Assembly: GCF_014203215.1 (NCBI RefSeq)
Contig: NZ_JACHIM010000003.1
Location: forward strand, 152,082-216,081
From: Bartonella callosciuri
Lineage (GTDB): Bacteria; Pseudomonadota; Alphaproteobacteria; Rhizobiales; Rhizobiaceae
Length of the DNA: 64,000 bases
Direction of reading: 5' to 3'
The notes below the pieces were generated by a model. The model ran no database searches, had not been told where the DNA came from, and saw only the letters and a program-made list of their open reading frames with translations. Numbering within the stretch: position 1 is the first letter of the stretch; every line of letters starts with the position of its first letter. Positions 1 through 11,018 of this stretch are shown one piece after another. A program made the position numbers and the translations under genes.

Positions 1-137
1 GATATAAAAAGTTGGCGTACACATAACCATATAATGGCGAGCACAAAAAAAGTAATCCCCAATGCTTTCAATATCATAGTGCGATATTGCGGAGTGATAA
101 GACGTTGTAAAGCTTGATAGGCAGCAGTAAAAATCAT
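1..137 (-). CDS. EI24-type (CysZ-like) membrane protein, N-terminal fragment
   Basis: The reverse strand is open from an ATG at 137 to the window edge, giving about 45 residues beginning MIFTAAYQALQRL. A short amphipathic start (AAYQALQRLITPQYRTM) is followed by a hydrophobic stretch with the pattern KALGITFFVLAIIWL. This is how rhizobial EI24/CysZ-like proteins begin as I remember them, a small helix then the first membrane segment. The frame is also open upstream of the ATG but reaches a stop without another good start. No strong ribosome site is visible. The family call rests on a short fragment and is tentative. Confidence 0.42.
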   Translation of the reverse strand, partial: MIFTAAYQALQRLITPQYRTMILKALGITFFVLAIIWLCVRQLFI

Positions 138-522
138 AATAACAGTAAATAAGAAGAAAACAGTGAAAACAAGAGAGAGATTGAAGAGTGCTTTAAGTAT
201 GTACTTATTTCATAGATCTTATAATTTTGTTTACTAAGGGTAGATGGCCAAGAGATGGTGTTCTTTACCTGGAATACCGTAAAATAGTTTATTTTAGCAC
301 AGTTATATAAAGCACTGTATATTGAAAAATACAATTCTGTCTATGTCTGATTTCAGTTTTTTGTATCAACCAAATGTAGAAGTATAAAATTGAACAAAAT
401 TATTGAGTCCAAGATTTATCCAGAGAGCTTAAAAATGAATCACATAAGTGTTCAGCAGGTAAAATCTACTCGAGAAAAATCAATATGATAAAAGCTTGGT
501 GGGAGTTAAGAATCTTCGTCCT
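138..522. other. Intergenic, AT-rich, no supported gene
   Basis: I see no open frame with a ribosome site or recognisable protein here. It presumably carries the promoter of the leftward EI24-type gene. The only longer frame, on the reverse strand, has low-complexity hydrophobic content and overlaps that gene's start. Confidence 0.4.
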
Positions 523-720
523 TTACTGTGGGGAGGAGGTTAAGCATCGTAGAAAATCATGATAGGATTTTTCTATAACGCTCATGAAATGAAAGTATGC
601 AGAAGTAGCAATAAAAACCATCGATGCTAGGAAAATCACTAAGGCAGCTATTTTATAAGTAGACTCAAATACATAAGAATTTTCCTCTCTTTCAAGAGTA
701 GGGGATTGCTTTTTGTACAA
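523..720 (-). CDS. Possible small single-pass membrane protein, 65 aa, unrecognised
   Basis: A 65-codon frame starting at TTG encodes a charged N-terminus, one clear hydrophobic helix (about residues 24-45, AALVIFLASMVFIATSAYF) and a polar tail. I do not recognise the family. The start is weak: TTG with no good Shine-Dalgarno, and an ATG just upstream lies in another frame that stops quickly. It sits alone between the EI24-type gene and coaBC. It could be a real small membrane protein or a chance frame in AT-rich DNA. Confidence 0.25.
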   Translation of the reverse strand: MYKKQSPTLEREENSYVFESTYKIAALVIFLASMVFIATSAYFHFMSVIEKSYHDFLRCLTSSPQ

Positions 721-866
721 AGGTGATCATCTTCTCAATAAGAAATCATCGTAATAAATAATTTTACGTGATTTTGTGGGTGAATCTTATTTTTATCTTG
801 TATTGTTTTGAATATTCTAATGTCTAAAAAGTTTTTATTCTTCATTCAAAATAAGGCATCTTTCGC

Positions 867-2264
867 TTATTGATGAGCAGGGGGATGAGACGCGAAAAAT
901 GACACAATAATCTTTGCTAGTTTTTGTGCTACTTGCTGTTTGCTCATGGCTGGCCATTGTTCAACATTTTCTTTACTGACAAGACAAACTTGGTTTGTAT
1001 CAGAGCCCATAACGCTTGTCCCATCACCATGAAGAGAAATGTCATTCGCAAGAATGAAGTTTGCACCTTTTTCGACACATTTTTTTTGTGCATTTTCAAT
1101 GAGATTAGAGCTTTCAGCAGCGAAGCCAATCACTAGTGGAGGGCGGTTTGGAGCATGTCCAATTGTTGCCAAAATGTCAGGGTTCTCAACCATATGCAAA
1201 GAAGGTGGTATTTGAAGAGCGCTTTTTTTGATTTTGTGTAAAGATTGTGTTTGGCTGCGCCAATCACAAACGGCGGCAACAAAAACAGCTCCATCGGCAG
1301 GCAATTCGGCTTGAACGGCTTGTAACATTTGACACGCTGTTTCAACATGAATAGTTTTCACTTCCTGTGGATCAGCAAGATCAACCGGGCCACAAATAAG
1401 CGTTACTTTTGCGCCCAAATGGGCGAGAGCTATTGCAATAGCATGACCTTGTTTGCCCGAAGAACGATTAGCAAGATAACGCACAGGATCAATTGGTTCA
1501 TGGGTAGGACCAGAAGTAACAATAAAATGGCGTCCAAAAAGTGGTTTTTCTTGCACACCTAAAAGAGTTTCTACTGCCGCCACAATGGTTAAGGGCTCAC
1601 TCATGCGTCCATAACCTGTCTCATCACGCTCAGCCATTTTACCGGCTTCTGGACCTATTATATGCACGCCATTTGCGCGCAGTTGTGCAACATTGCGAAC
1701 AGTTGCTGGATGTGCCCACATGGCTGGATTCATGGCTGGTGCAATTAAGAGTGGGCAGCGTGCTGCTAAAAGCACACAATCAGCCAGATCATCTCCTATG
1801 CCGTTGGCTATTTTTGCAATGCGATTGGCTGTAGCGGGAGCTAAAATAATGAGGTCAGCACCCTGTGCCAATCGAATGTGTCCGATATCATGTTCTTCTT
1901 CACGTGAGAATAAATCACTATACACGGTATGACCACTGAGAGCTTCAGCTGCTAAAGGTGTAATAAATTTTTGCGCTGCTTTTGTCATGATAATATTTAA
2001 ATGCGCTCCACGTTCTTGTAAACGGCGAATTAGATCAAGCGCTTTATAAGCAGCAATACTCCCACCAATAATAAGAAGAAGTGATTTTGATTGCAATGAT
2101 TGCAATTCAAGAGCACTTGCTTGAGAGGGAGGTATAGAGGGAGTATTGGGATTGCTTAAAAGACGGCGTGCTTCTTCTTCCATAGAAATGCCATTTTTTG
2201 CGGCACGTATGCGTAAAGCTTCTTTAATTTCAGGAGAGAGATTGCGAATGGTAAGACTGGCCAT
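867..2264 (-). CDS. coaBC: CoaBC: phosphopantothenoylcysteine decarboxylase/phosphopantothenate-cysteine ligase with N-terminal RHH domain
   Basis: Bifunctional cytosolic enzyme of coenzyme A synthesis: CoaB joins cysteine to 4'-phosphopantothenate and CoaC (FMN) decarboxylates the product. Residues 1-38 form a FitA/Arc-like ribbon-helix-helix module (MASLTIRNLSPEIKEAL...SMEEEARRLL), followed by a Pro/Ser/Gln linker. CoaC starts near residue 61 (LLLIIGGSIAAYK) with its histidine in IGHIRL and the PAMNPAMW motif near 176-183. CoaB covers about 247-465, with SGPTHEPIDPVR, NRSSGKQG and the KIKK lysine motif. I chose the ATG at 2264 because GGA lies 8 bases upstream; an ATG three codons earlier is possible. 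The cysteine usual before the GxGRM motif of E. coli Dfp is absent (MAERDETGYGRM). It ends the gyrB-ubiE-ubiB-coaBC minus-strand run. Confidence 0.95.
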   Translation of the reverse strand: MASLTIRNLSPEIKEALRIRAAKNGISMEEEARRLLSNPNTPSIPPSQASALELQSLQSKSLLLIIGGSIAAYKALDLIRRLQERGAHLNIIMTKAAQKFITPLAAEALSGHTVYSDLFSREEEHDIGHIRLAQGADLIILAPATANRIAKIANGIGDDLADCVLLAARCPLLIAPAMNPAMWAHPATVRNVAQLRANGVHIIGPEAGKMAERDETGYGRMSEPLTIVAAVETLLGVQEKPLFGRHFIVTSGPTHEPIDPVRYLANRSSGKQGHAIAIALAHLGAKVTLICGPVDLADPQEVKTIHVETACQMLQAVQAELPADGAVFVAAVCDWRSQTQSLHKIKKSALQIPPSLHMVENPDILATIGHAPNRPPLVIGFAAESSNLIENAQKKCVEKGANFILANDISLHGDGTSVMGSDTNQVCLVSKENVEQWPAMSKQQVAQKLAKIIVSFFASHPPAHQ

Positions 2265-2334
2265 AAGATACATCCAAAAAATGAAATGATTGCAATGATT
2301 TCATCATTGATGTTTTTTTAACATATTGAGCAAA

Positions 2335-3921
2335 TTATAAAAGATGAAAAAGATAAAAAGTGAGGCAAATACAACAAAATGCAATGATAAACAGACTATA
2401 ACGACCATAACGATTGGTGCGACTCTGTTCGACAGCAAGTTTTTTAATGGTTGCGGGAGAAAGATTAAATCCAGTTTCTCTCATTTGGTTAAGGTCTTCT
2501 TCCATACGTTGGAAATTTTGTATCAATTGTGGTGTTTTACGAGCCAGCGAAAGAAGTGCTTGCGCTCCTTCACTAAAGTCTTTTGCGATCCCCACGGGGC
2601 CTAAATTTTTGCTAATCCATTCTTTGACGACGGGTTCAGAAGCTTTCCACATATTAAAATGAGGGTCCAATGTGCGGGCTACACCTTCAACAACGACCAT
2701 AGTTTTTTGTAACAATAAAAGTTCAGGTCGTGTTTGCATGTCAAACAATTCAGTGACTTCAAACAACAAGGTGAGCAACTTAGCCATGGAAATGTTTTGC
2801 GCTGATTGTCCGTGAATTGGTTCACCAATGGCACGATTGGCTTGGGCAAAACTCTCAATATTATGATATGCAGGCACATATCCAGCTTCGAAATGAGCCC
2901 GTGCTACCCGATGGTAATCACGAGTAATAAAACCGTAAAGGATTTCAGCAAGGAAATGCTTTTCTTTTTTGCCAAGGCGCCCTGTAATTCCTAAATCAAC
3001 AGCAACAATACATCCTTGTTGATCTACAAATAAATTACCAGGATGCATATCGGCATGAAAGAAGCCATCCCGTAAAGTATGACGAAGAAAAGATTGGATA
3101 AGCGTGATTGCTAGAGCTTTTAAATCAAAACCAGCCTCTTTGAGCGCGGAAATTTCGGATATTCTTATACCATCGATCCATTCCATTGTTAAAACATTGC
3201 GTCCTGTTCGCTCCCAATCAACTTGGGGAACCCGAAAGCCTGTATCATTTTGAATATTTTCAGCTATTTCTGATATGGCAGCTGCTTCTAGTCGTAGATC
3301 CATTTCAATACGTGTGGTTTGTGCTAAAGTGTCAACCACACAGACAGGGCGCAGCCGTCGAGAAGCTGGTATATAACGTTCTTGTAAATGGGCAACGAGA
3401 TAAAAACCTCTAAGATCTTTAGCAAAACGTGTTCTGATATTGGGACGGATGACTTTAACAGCACATTTTTTTTTATGACCGGTTCCATCATCGTATTCAG
3501 CTGGATGAACTTGGGCAATAGAAGCGGCAGCAATAGGTGGATAAAAGTTTACGAATAAATCATTGATAGATCGACCAAGCGAATTTTCAATCTGTGCAAT
3601 AGCTGCAGAACAGGAAAATGTTTGGACACGATCTTGTAGCTGTACCAAATCTTTTGCAATATCACGTCCAACAATATCGGGTCTGGTAGCAAGAAATTGA
3701 CCAAGTTTTATGTAAGAAGGGCCGAGCCTATTAATGGCATAAGAAATATTTTCAGATCGTCGCGTCTTTTTCGTTTTACGTCGTGCGAGTACACCTGCAA
3801 TACGATGACACATTGCCGGAAACCCTTGAAGACCATCGTTAGGCAGAGCACTTAAAACGCCTTCACGTGCTAAAACCCATCCTGCACGGATCAATTGAAA
3901 GTAAGTGGAAATCTGCACCAT
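2335..3921 (-). CDS. ubiB: UbiB, ABC1/ADCK-type atypical kinase for ubiquinone biosynthesis
   Basis: UbiB is a membrane-associated ATPase/kinase-like protein needed for ubiquinone synthesis, thought to help extract or organise the lipid intermediates. The 528-residue protein has the ABC1 signature KxGQ (YIKLGQFLATRPDIVG), the lysine segment CAVKVIRP, MEWIDGIRI, the catalytic-loop-like FFHADMHPGNLFV and a DFG-like AVDLG, then a hydrophobic C-terminal anchor (last 20 or so residues). An upstream TTG overlaps ubiE; the ATG at 3921, two bases past the ubiE stop and 9 bases after TTGGA, is the better start. Tight spacing to ubiE indicates cotranscription in the same pathway. Confidence 0.93.
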   Translation of the reverse strand: MVQISTYFQLIRAGWVLAREGVLSALPNDGLQGFPAMCHRIAGVLARRKTKKTRRSENISYAINRLGPSYIKLGQFLATRPDIVGRDIAKDLVQLQDRVQTFSCSAAIAQIENSLGRSINDLFVNFYPPIAAASIAQVHPAEYDDGTGHKKKCAVKVIRPNIRTRFAKDLRGFYLVAHLQERYIPASRRLRPVCVVDTLAQTTRIEMDLRLEAAAISEIAENIQNDTGFRVPQVDWERTGRNVLTMEWIDGIRISEISALKEAGFDLKALAITLIQSFLRHTLRDGFFHADMHPGNLFVDQQGCIVAVDLGITGRLGKKEKHFLAEILYGFITRDYHRVARAHFEAGYVPAYHNIESFAQANRAIGEPIHGQSAQNISMAKLLTLLFEVTELFDMQTRPELLLLQKTMVVVEGVARTLDPHFNMWKASEPVVKEWISKNLGPVGIAKDFSEGAQALLSLARKTPQLIQNFQRMEEDLNQMRETGFNLSPATIKKLAVEQSRTNRYGRYSLFIIAFCCICLTFYLFHLL

Positions 3922-3923
3922 TT

Positions 3924-4712
3924 TTAAATTTTCCAACCTGAATGCAGTGCCGCGATAGCGCCCGTAAGATTGCGGTAGGATACTCGCGAAAAACCTGCAA
4001 GATTGATCATATGGGCAAAATCATTTTGCTTAGGAAATTTGCGAATAGATTCAACTAAATAACGATAAGCATTGCCATCATTTGCGATGATTTTTCCAAG
4101 TTTAGGGATGACATGAAAAGACCAAAGGTCATAAAGTTTGTCAAGTAGAGGCATTTCGACATTTGAAAATTCTAAACACAAGAAGCGTCCCCCCGGTTTT
4201 AAAACACGAAAAGCTTCTCTCAGAGCTTTGTCGATATGAGGCACATTGCGGATTCCAAAGGCAATAGTGTAGGCGTCAAAGCTTTGATCTTTAAAGGGGA
4301 GATATTCTGCATTGGCTTCGACAAAATCGATCAGCGGAGCAAAATCATTTTTTTGTGCACGCTTTTTACCGATACTGAGCATTGAGCCGTTAATATCAAG
4401 CACCGTAACATGAGCTTTTTGGCGTGAAGCATTAAGAATGCGGAAAGCGATATCACCGGTACCACCAGCCACGTCAAGAGCCTTCCAATTGGAACGTGCT
4501 GGGGGAGAAAGCCATGCAACCATAGAATTTTTCCACACCCGGTGCAGCCCTAACGATAAAATATCATTCATCTTATCATAGTTTTCAGCGACAGAGTGAA
4601 ACACACCATCAACCATGGATTGTTTTTGCGCTTCATCAACTTTTGTAAAGCCAAAAGAGTGCTCCATACCACCTTCGGCTCCTACGCGCTTTGCTTCAGC
4701 TGTCATGTGCAC
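3924..4712 (-). CDS. ubiE: UbiE, ubiquinone/menaquinone C-methyltransferase
   Basis: SAM-dependent C-methyltransferase of ubiquinone synthesis (2-polyprenyl-6-methoxy-1,4-benzoquinol methylase). The 262-residue protein shows the family start [23 protein letters not shown], motif [17 protein letters not shown], the family-specific [20 protein letters not shown] and [13 protein letters not shown], and ends with the typical HSGWKI. It lies just upstream of ubiB with no gap, so the two quinone genes form one transcription unit. In many relatives ubiE is next to mutM; here gyrB is the upstream neighbour on the same strand, about 110 bases away. Confidence 0.95.
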   Translation of the reverse strand: MHMTAEAKRVGAEGGMEHSFGFTKVDEAQKQSMVDGVFHSVAENYDKMNDILSLGLHRVWKNSMVAWLSPPARSNWKALDVAGGTGDIAFRILNASRQKAHVTVLDINGSMLSIGKKRAQKNDFAPLIDFVEANAEYLPFKDQSFDAYTIAFGIRNVPHIDKALREAFRVLKPGGRFLCLEFSNVEMPLLDKLYDLWSFHVIPKLGKIIANDGNAYRYLVESIRKFPKQNDFAHMINLAGFSRVSYRNLTGAIAALHSGWKI

Positions 4713-4824
4713 GACCTTCCTTATTTTTATTTTATCGTAAATGAAGTATCGAGGGAATGTTCAAATACGAAAAAACGACCTATAAAGCTGCGACGTTTAT
4801 ACAGCTAGAAACAAAAGAGTACCT

Positions 4825-8143
<3,319 letters not shown>

Positions 8144-9028
8144 GTGAAAATAAGGAAATCTATAAATGGGTTCAATGCTCTTATTGGGGTTTTATTTGTA
8201 GTATGGAGATTGTTGTTTTCCTCTTTTTCAGAGGCTGAAACGGTTAGAAAGCTCCCTTCTTTTTTTGGTTCTCATGAATATTTGGTGCAACCTGATACGG
8301 CAGATGTAATTCGTTTGCGTTTTGTAACAACTTTTGATTTTCCTCCTTTTAACTTTCTTGACCAAACAGGACGTCTTGCAGGCTATAATATCGAGTTATT
8401 GCGTGCTATTTGCTCAAAATTAGATTTAGAAAAAGTCTGTGAGGTGGAGGTTGTTCCTTGGGAAGAGCTGGTAGACCATGTTAAAGATGGCAATGCGGAA
8501 GTTATTATTGCAGGTTTAAAAGAAACAGTAAAAACGCAACAAAATCTTGTTTTTACAAGGTCTTATTTGCGTTTTCCAGCTCGGTTCGTTACGTCTCGAT
8601 TCATGGCGTCTCAACTTATAAACTTCGATGAACAAGTAAGCGATAAACTTACATATTTAAGTAGTGGATTATTATTCAATAGTGTTCATGAAAAGCTCTT
8701 TCATAGTTATTTTCCTGAAGCTAAATGGCAAGGCTTTAAAAGCAGAGCAGAGCTTTATAAAGCGCTAAATGAGCATAAAATTGATCTTATTTTTGATGAT
8801 GGATTTGCTTTATCTTTATGGCTCAATGATCCAAAATCTGTTGATTGCTGCTGCTTTGTTGGAGGGGCGTATATGGCGCCACAATTATTGGGGCAAGGAA
8901 TGCGGCTTGCTGTTGCAAAAAAGAATGAAAAGTTAATTGATATCCTCAATTATGCTCTGAAATCTCTGGAAGATGATGGCAAGCTTGCAGAACTTTATCT
9001 GCGTTATTTCCCTATTAGTTTTTATTGA
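8144..9028 (+). CDS. Amino-acid-type ABC transporter substrate-binding protein (SBP_bac_3), orphan
   Basis: Periplasmic solute-binding protein of family 3 (polar amino acids and relatives). The GTG at 8144 is chosen because GGGGGA lies 7 bases upstream; the ATG at 8129 overlaps that site. The N-terminus VKIRKSINGFNALIGVLF... is a signal peptide with a hydrophobic core and likely cleavage near SFSEA. The mature part has the family opening FVTTFDFPPFNFLDQTG, AGYNIELLRAI and the ...NAEVIIAGLKET...FTRSYLRFPARFV hinge region, and ends EDDGKLAELYLRYF. No permease or ATPase gene is adjacent, so the ligand and partner are unknown. It converges with comM, 12 bases from its stop. Confidence 0.85.
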   Translation: MKIRKSINGFNALIGVLFVVWRLLFSSFSEAETVRKLPSFFGSHEYLVQPDTADVIRLRFVTTFDFPPFNFLDQTGRLAGYNIELLRAICSKLDLEKVCEVEVVPWEELVDHVKDGNAEVIIAGLKETVKTQQNLVFTRSYLRFPARFVTSRFMASQLINFDEQVSDKLTYLSSGLLFNSVHEKLFHSYFPEAKWQGFKSRAELYKALNEHKIDLIFDDGFALSLWLNDPKSVDCCCFVGGAYMAPQLLGQGMRLAVAKKNEKLIDILNYALKSLEDDGKLAELYLRYFPISFY

Positions 9029-9040
9029 TAAATACTTTTC

Positions 9041-10576
9041 TTAGGGAATAGCTGTTAATCTTTCAGTGCCTAGTCGATAGGAAATAGCTTCCGCAAGATG
9101 ATGACGTGAAAGAAGTTCTGATTCCTCAAGATCAGCAATGGTGCGTGCAACTTTGAGAATACGATGATAGGCACGTGCGGAGAGGTGCATTTTTTCACTC
9201 ACATCCCGTAAGAGTTTGGCAGCGTTTTTGTCAGGAACGGCAATTTGTTCGATGATTTTGGCAGGACAATCGCCATTGGTACGAATATGGTCAAGACCCA
9301 GTGTTTTAAAACGTTTAGCTTGAATGGCACGACATCGTTCAACACGTTTGGCAACGTTGCAGCTTTTTTCTGATTGTTCTGGTTGCATAAGATCCATAGC
9401 TGTTAAAGCAGGGACATCGATTCGTAAATCAATTCGGTCGAGTAGAGGACCAGAAATACGAGACTGATAATCGATTTGACAGCGTATTCCTTTTGCGCAA
9501 ACATAGTCTTTTTCACCTGCTATACCACATCGACAAGGGTTCATAGCGGCAATAAGTTGGATGCGGGCAGGATAGCTGATATGATGGTTTGCGCGGGCGA
9601 TAACACATTCTCCACTTTCTAAAGGTTGACGAAGAGAATCGAGGACCTGTGGAGAAAATTCAGGCAATTCATCAAGAAATAAAATACCATTATGGGCAAG
9701 TGAGACTTCACCCGGCCGTCCTTTAAGTCCACCACCAATCATTGCTGCCATGGAAGCAGAATGATGCGGAGCACGAAAGGGACAGTGCAGTGAAATGGTA
9801 TTATGAACTATTGCTCCTGTGAGAGAAGCAATCAAAGAAACCTCTAAAAGTTCACGACTATCAAGGGGCGGTAAAATAGAAGGTAGTCGTTGGGCTAACA
9901 TAGATTTTCCTGCACCAGGAGGACCTACAAATAAAAGGTTATGCCGTCCAGCTGCACAAACTTCTAATGCACGTTTAGCGGTTTTTTGTCCTTTAATTTC
10001 GCAAAGATCTGGAAGTTCAGTCTGGACATTGTATTGGCGCGGTTGTGGACGTTTTTGAATTTGGATTCCTTTAAAGTGATTGACCATGGTGAGAAGAGTC
10101 TCAGGGGCAAGAATATTCATCTCTGCATTGGCCCATGCTGCTTCAGGTCCGCATGAGTGAGGACAAATGAGTCCTTTATCGAGTGATAAAGCTGTCATTG
10201 CAGCTGGTAAAACACCATTGACAGCTGTAATAGAACCATCCAATGATAATTCGCCTAAAATAATGTAATCTTGTGCGACTTCGGGAGGAAGAATTCCCAT
10301 AGAAAGCATTAAGCCTACAGCAATTGGCAAATCATAATGTGAACCTTCTTTAGGTAAATCAGCTGGTGCAAGGTTAATAGTCACACGTTTATTAGGCATA
10401 GAAAGCCCACAAGCGTGAAGGGCTGCTTGCACGCGTTCACGGCTTTCTGCGATTGCCTTATCGGCTAATCCCACAATAGCCATTCCTATTTTACCGGAGG
10501 AGATCATAACCTGTACGTCGACAGGTACCGCTTCTAGACCGCGAAAAGCAACAGTTATAACACGCGCGATCATCAT
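9041..10576 (-). CDS. comM: ComM/YifB-family Mg-chelatase-like AAA+ ATPase
   Basis: ComM is a hexameric AAA+ helicase that promotes branch migration during natural transformation; the family is widespread in non-competent bacteria too. The 511-residue protein has an N-terminal Lon-protease-like fold (about 1-170), Walker A GPPGAGKS, Walker B ILFLDELPEF, the RAPHHSAS segment, the zinc-like CRCGIAGEKDYVCAKGIRC region and the C-terminal SARAYHRILKVARTIADLE domain. Start MMIARV is supported by the conserved opening (ARVITVAFRGLEAVPVDVQV). Whether this organism takes up DNA cannot be told from this window. Confidence 0.94.
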   Translation of the reverse strand: MMIARVITVAFRGLEAVPVDVQVMISSGKIGMAIVGLADKAIAESRERVQAALHACGLSMPNKRVTINLAPADLPKEGSHYDLPIAVGLMLSMGILPPEVAQDYIILGELSLDGSITAVNGVLPAAMTALSLDKGLICPHSCGPEAAWANAEMNILAPETLLTMVNHFKGIQIQKRPQPRQYNVQTELPDLCEIKGQKTAKRALEVCAAGRHNLLFVGPPGAGKSMLAQRLPSILPPLDSRELLEVSLIASLTGAIVHNTISLHCPFRAPHHSASMAAMIGGGLKGRPGEVSLAHNGILFLDELPEFSPQVLDSLRQPLESGECVIARANHHISYPARIQLIAAMNPCRCGIAGEKDYVCAKGIRCQIDYQSRISGPLLDRIDLRIDVPALTAMDLMQPEQSEKSCNVAKRVERCRAIQAKRFKTLGLDHIRTNGDCPAKIIEQIAVPDKNAAKLLRDVSEKMHLSARAYHRILKVARTIADLEESELLSRHHLAEAISYRLGTERLTAIP

Positions 10577-11018
10577 TTATTTCCCCTCTTTAATTTCGAA
10601 GAAACAATCATATCTGCACATAAAAATCAAGAAGTGTCTCTATGGTTTTTTGCATCGAGAGATCTATATAGTTACGCAAGCTTTATAGTGCAGTCATGGG
10701 GAGTAATTTGCACAAATTTAACCATCATGATACGCGGTTAAATAAAACATTTATAATGTGCTAAATGACTATGATAGGAAAGAAGGAACTAGGCTATTTG
10801 TATTGCACGGTAGTACAGGATTTTGTGAATATAAGTGGAAGAGATGTTAGTATCACAAAAAAGATTGTTATTTGATATAATCAAACATGTGAAATATCCA
10901 GAGTAGGCATATTTATCTTTCTTTTTTGATGTTATTGATAATACAAAGTGATGTAAATGTAGTGAAGGTATCTGATTTAATGATATACCAGATGGGAGTT
11001 TTTTTAAAATCAGAAACC
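10577..11018. other. Divergent promoter region between comM and tamA
   Basis: About 440 bases between diverging genes, AT-rich, with no supported gene. It must carry the promoters of comM (left) and tamAB (right). An in-frame extension of tamA upstream to 10926 lacks a signal peptide and a ribosome site. Confidence 0.45.

Noticed and set aside
134-334. 66-codon minus-strand frame at the left end
   Set aside because: Hydrophobic low-complexity content, no ribosome site, and it overlaps the start of the better supported EI24-type frame.
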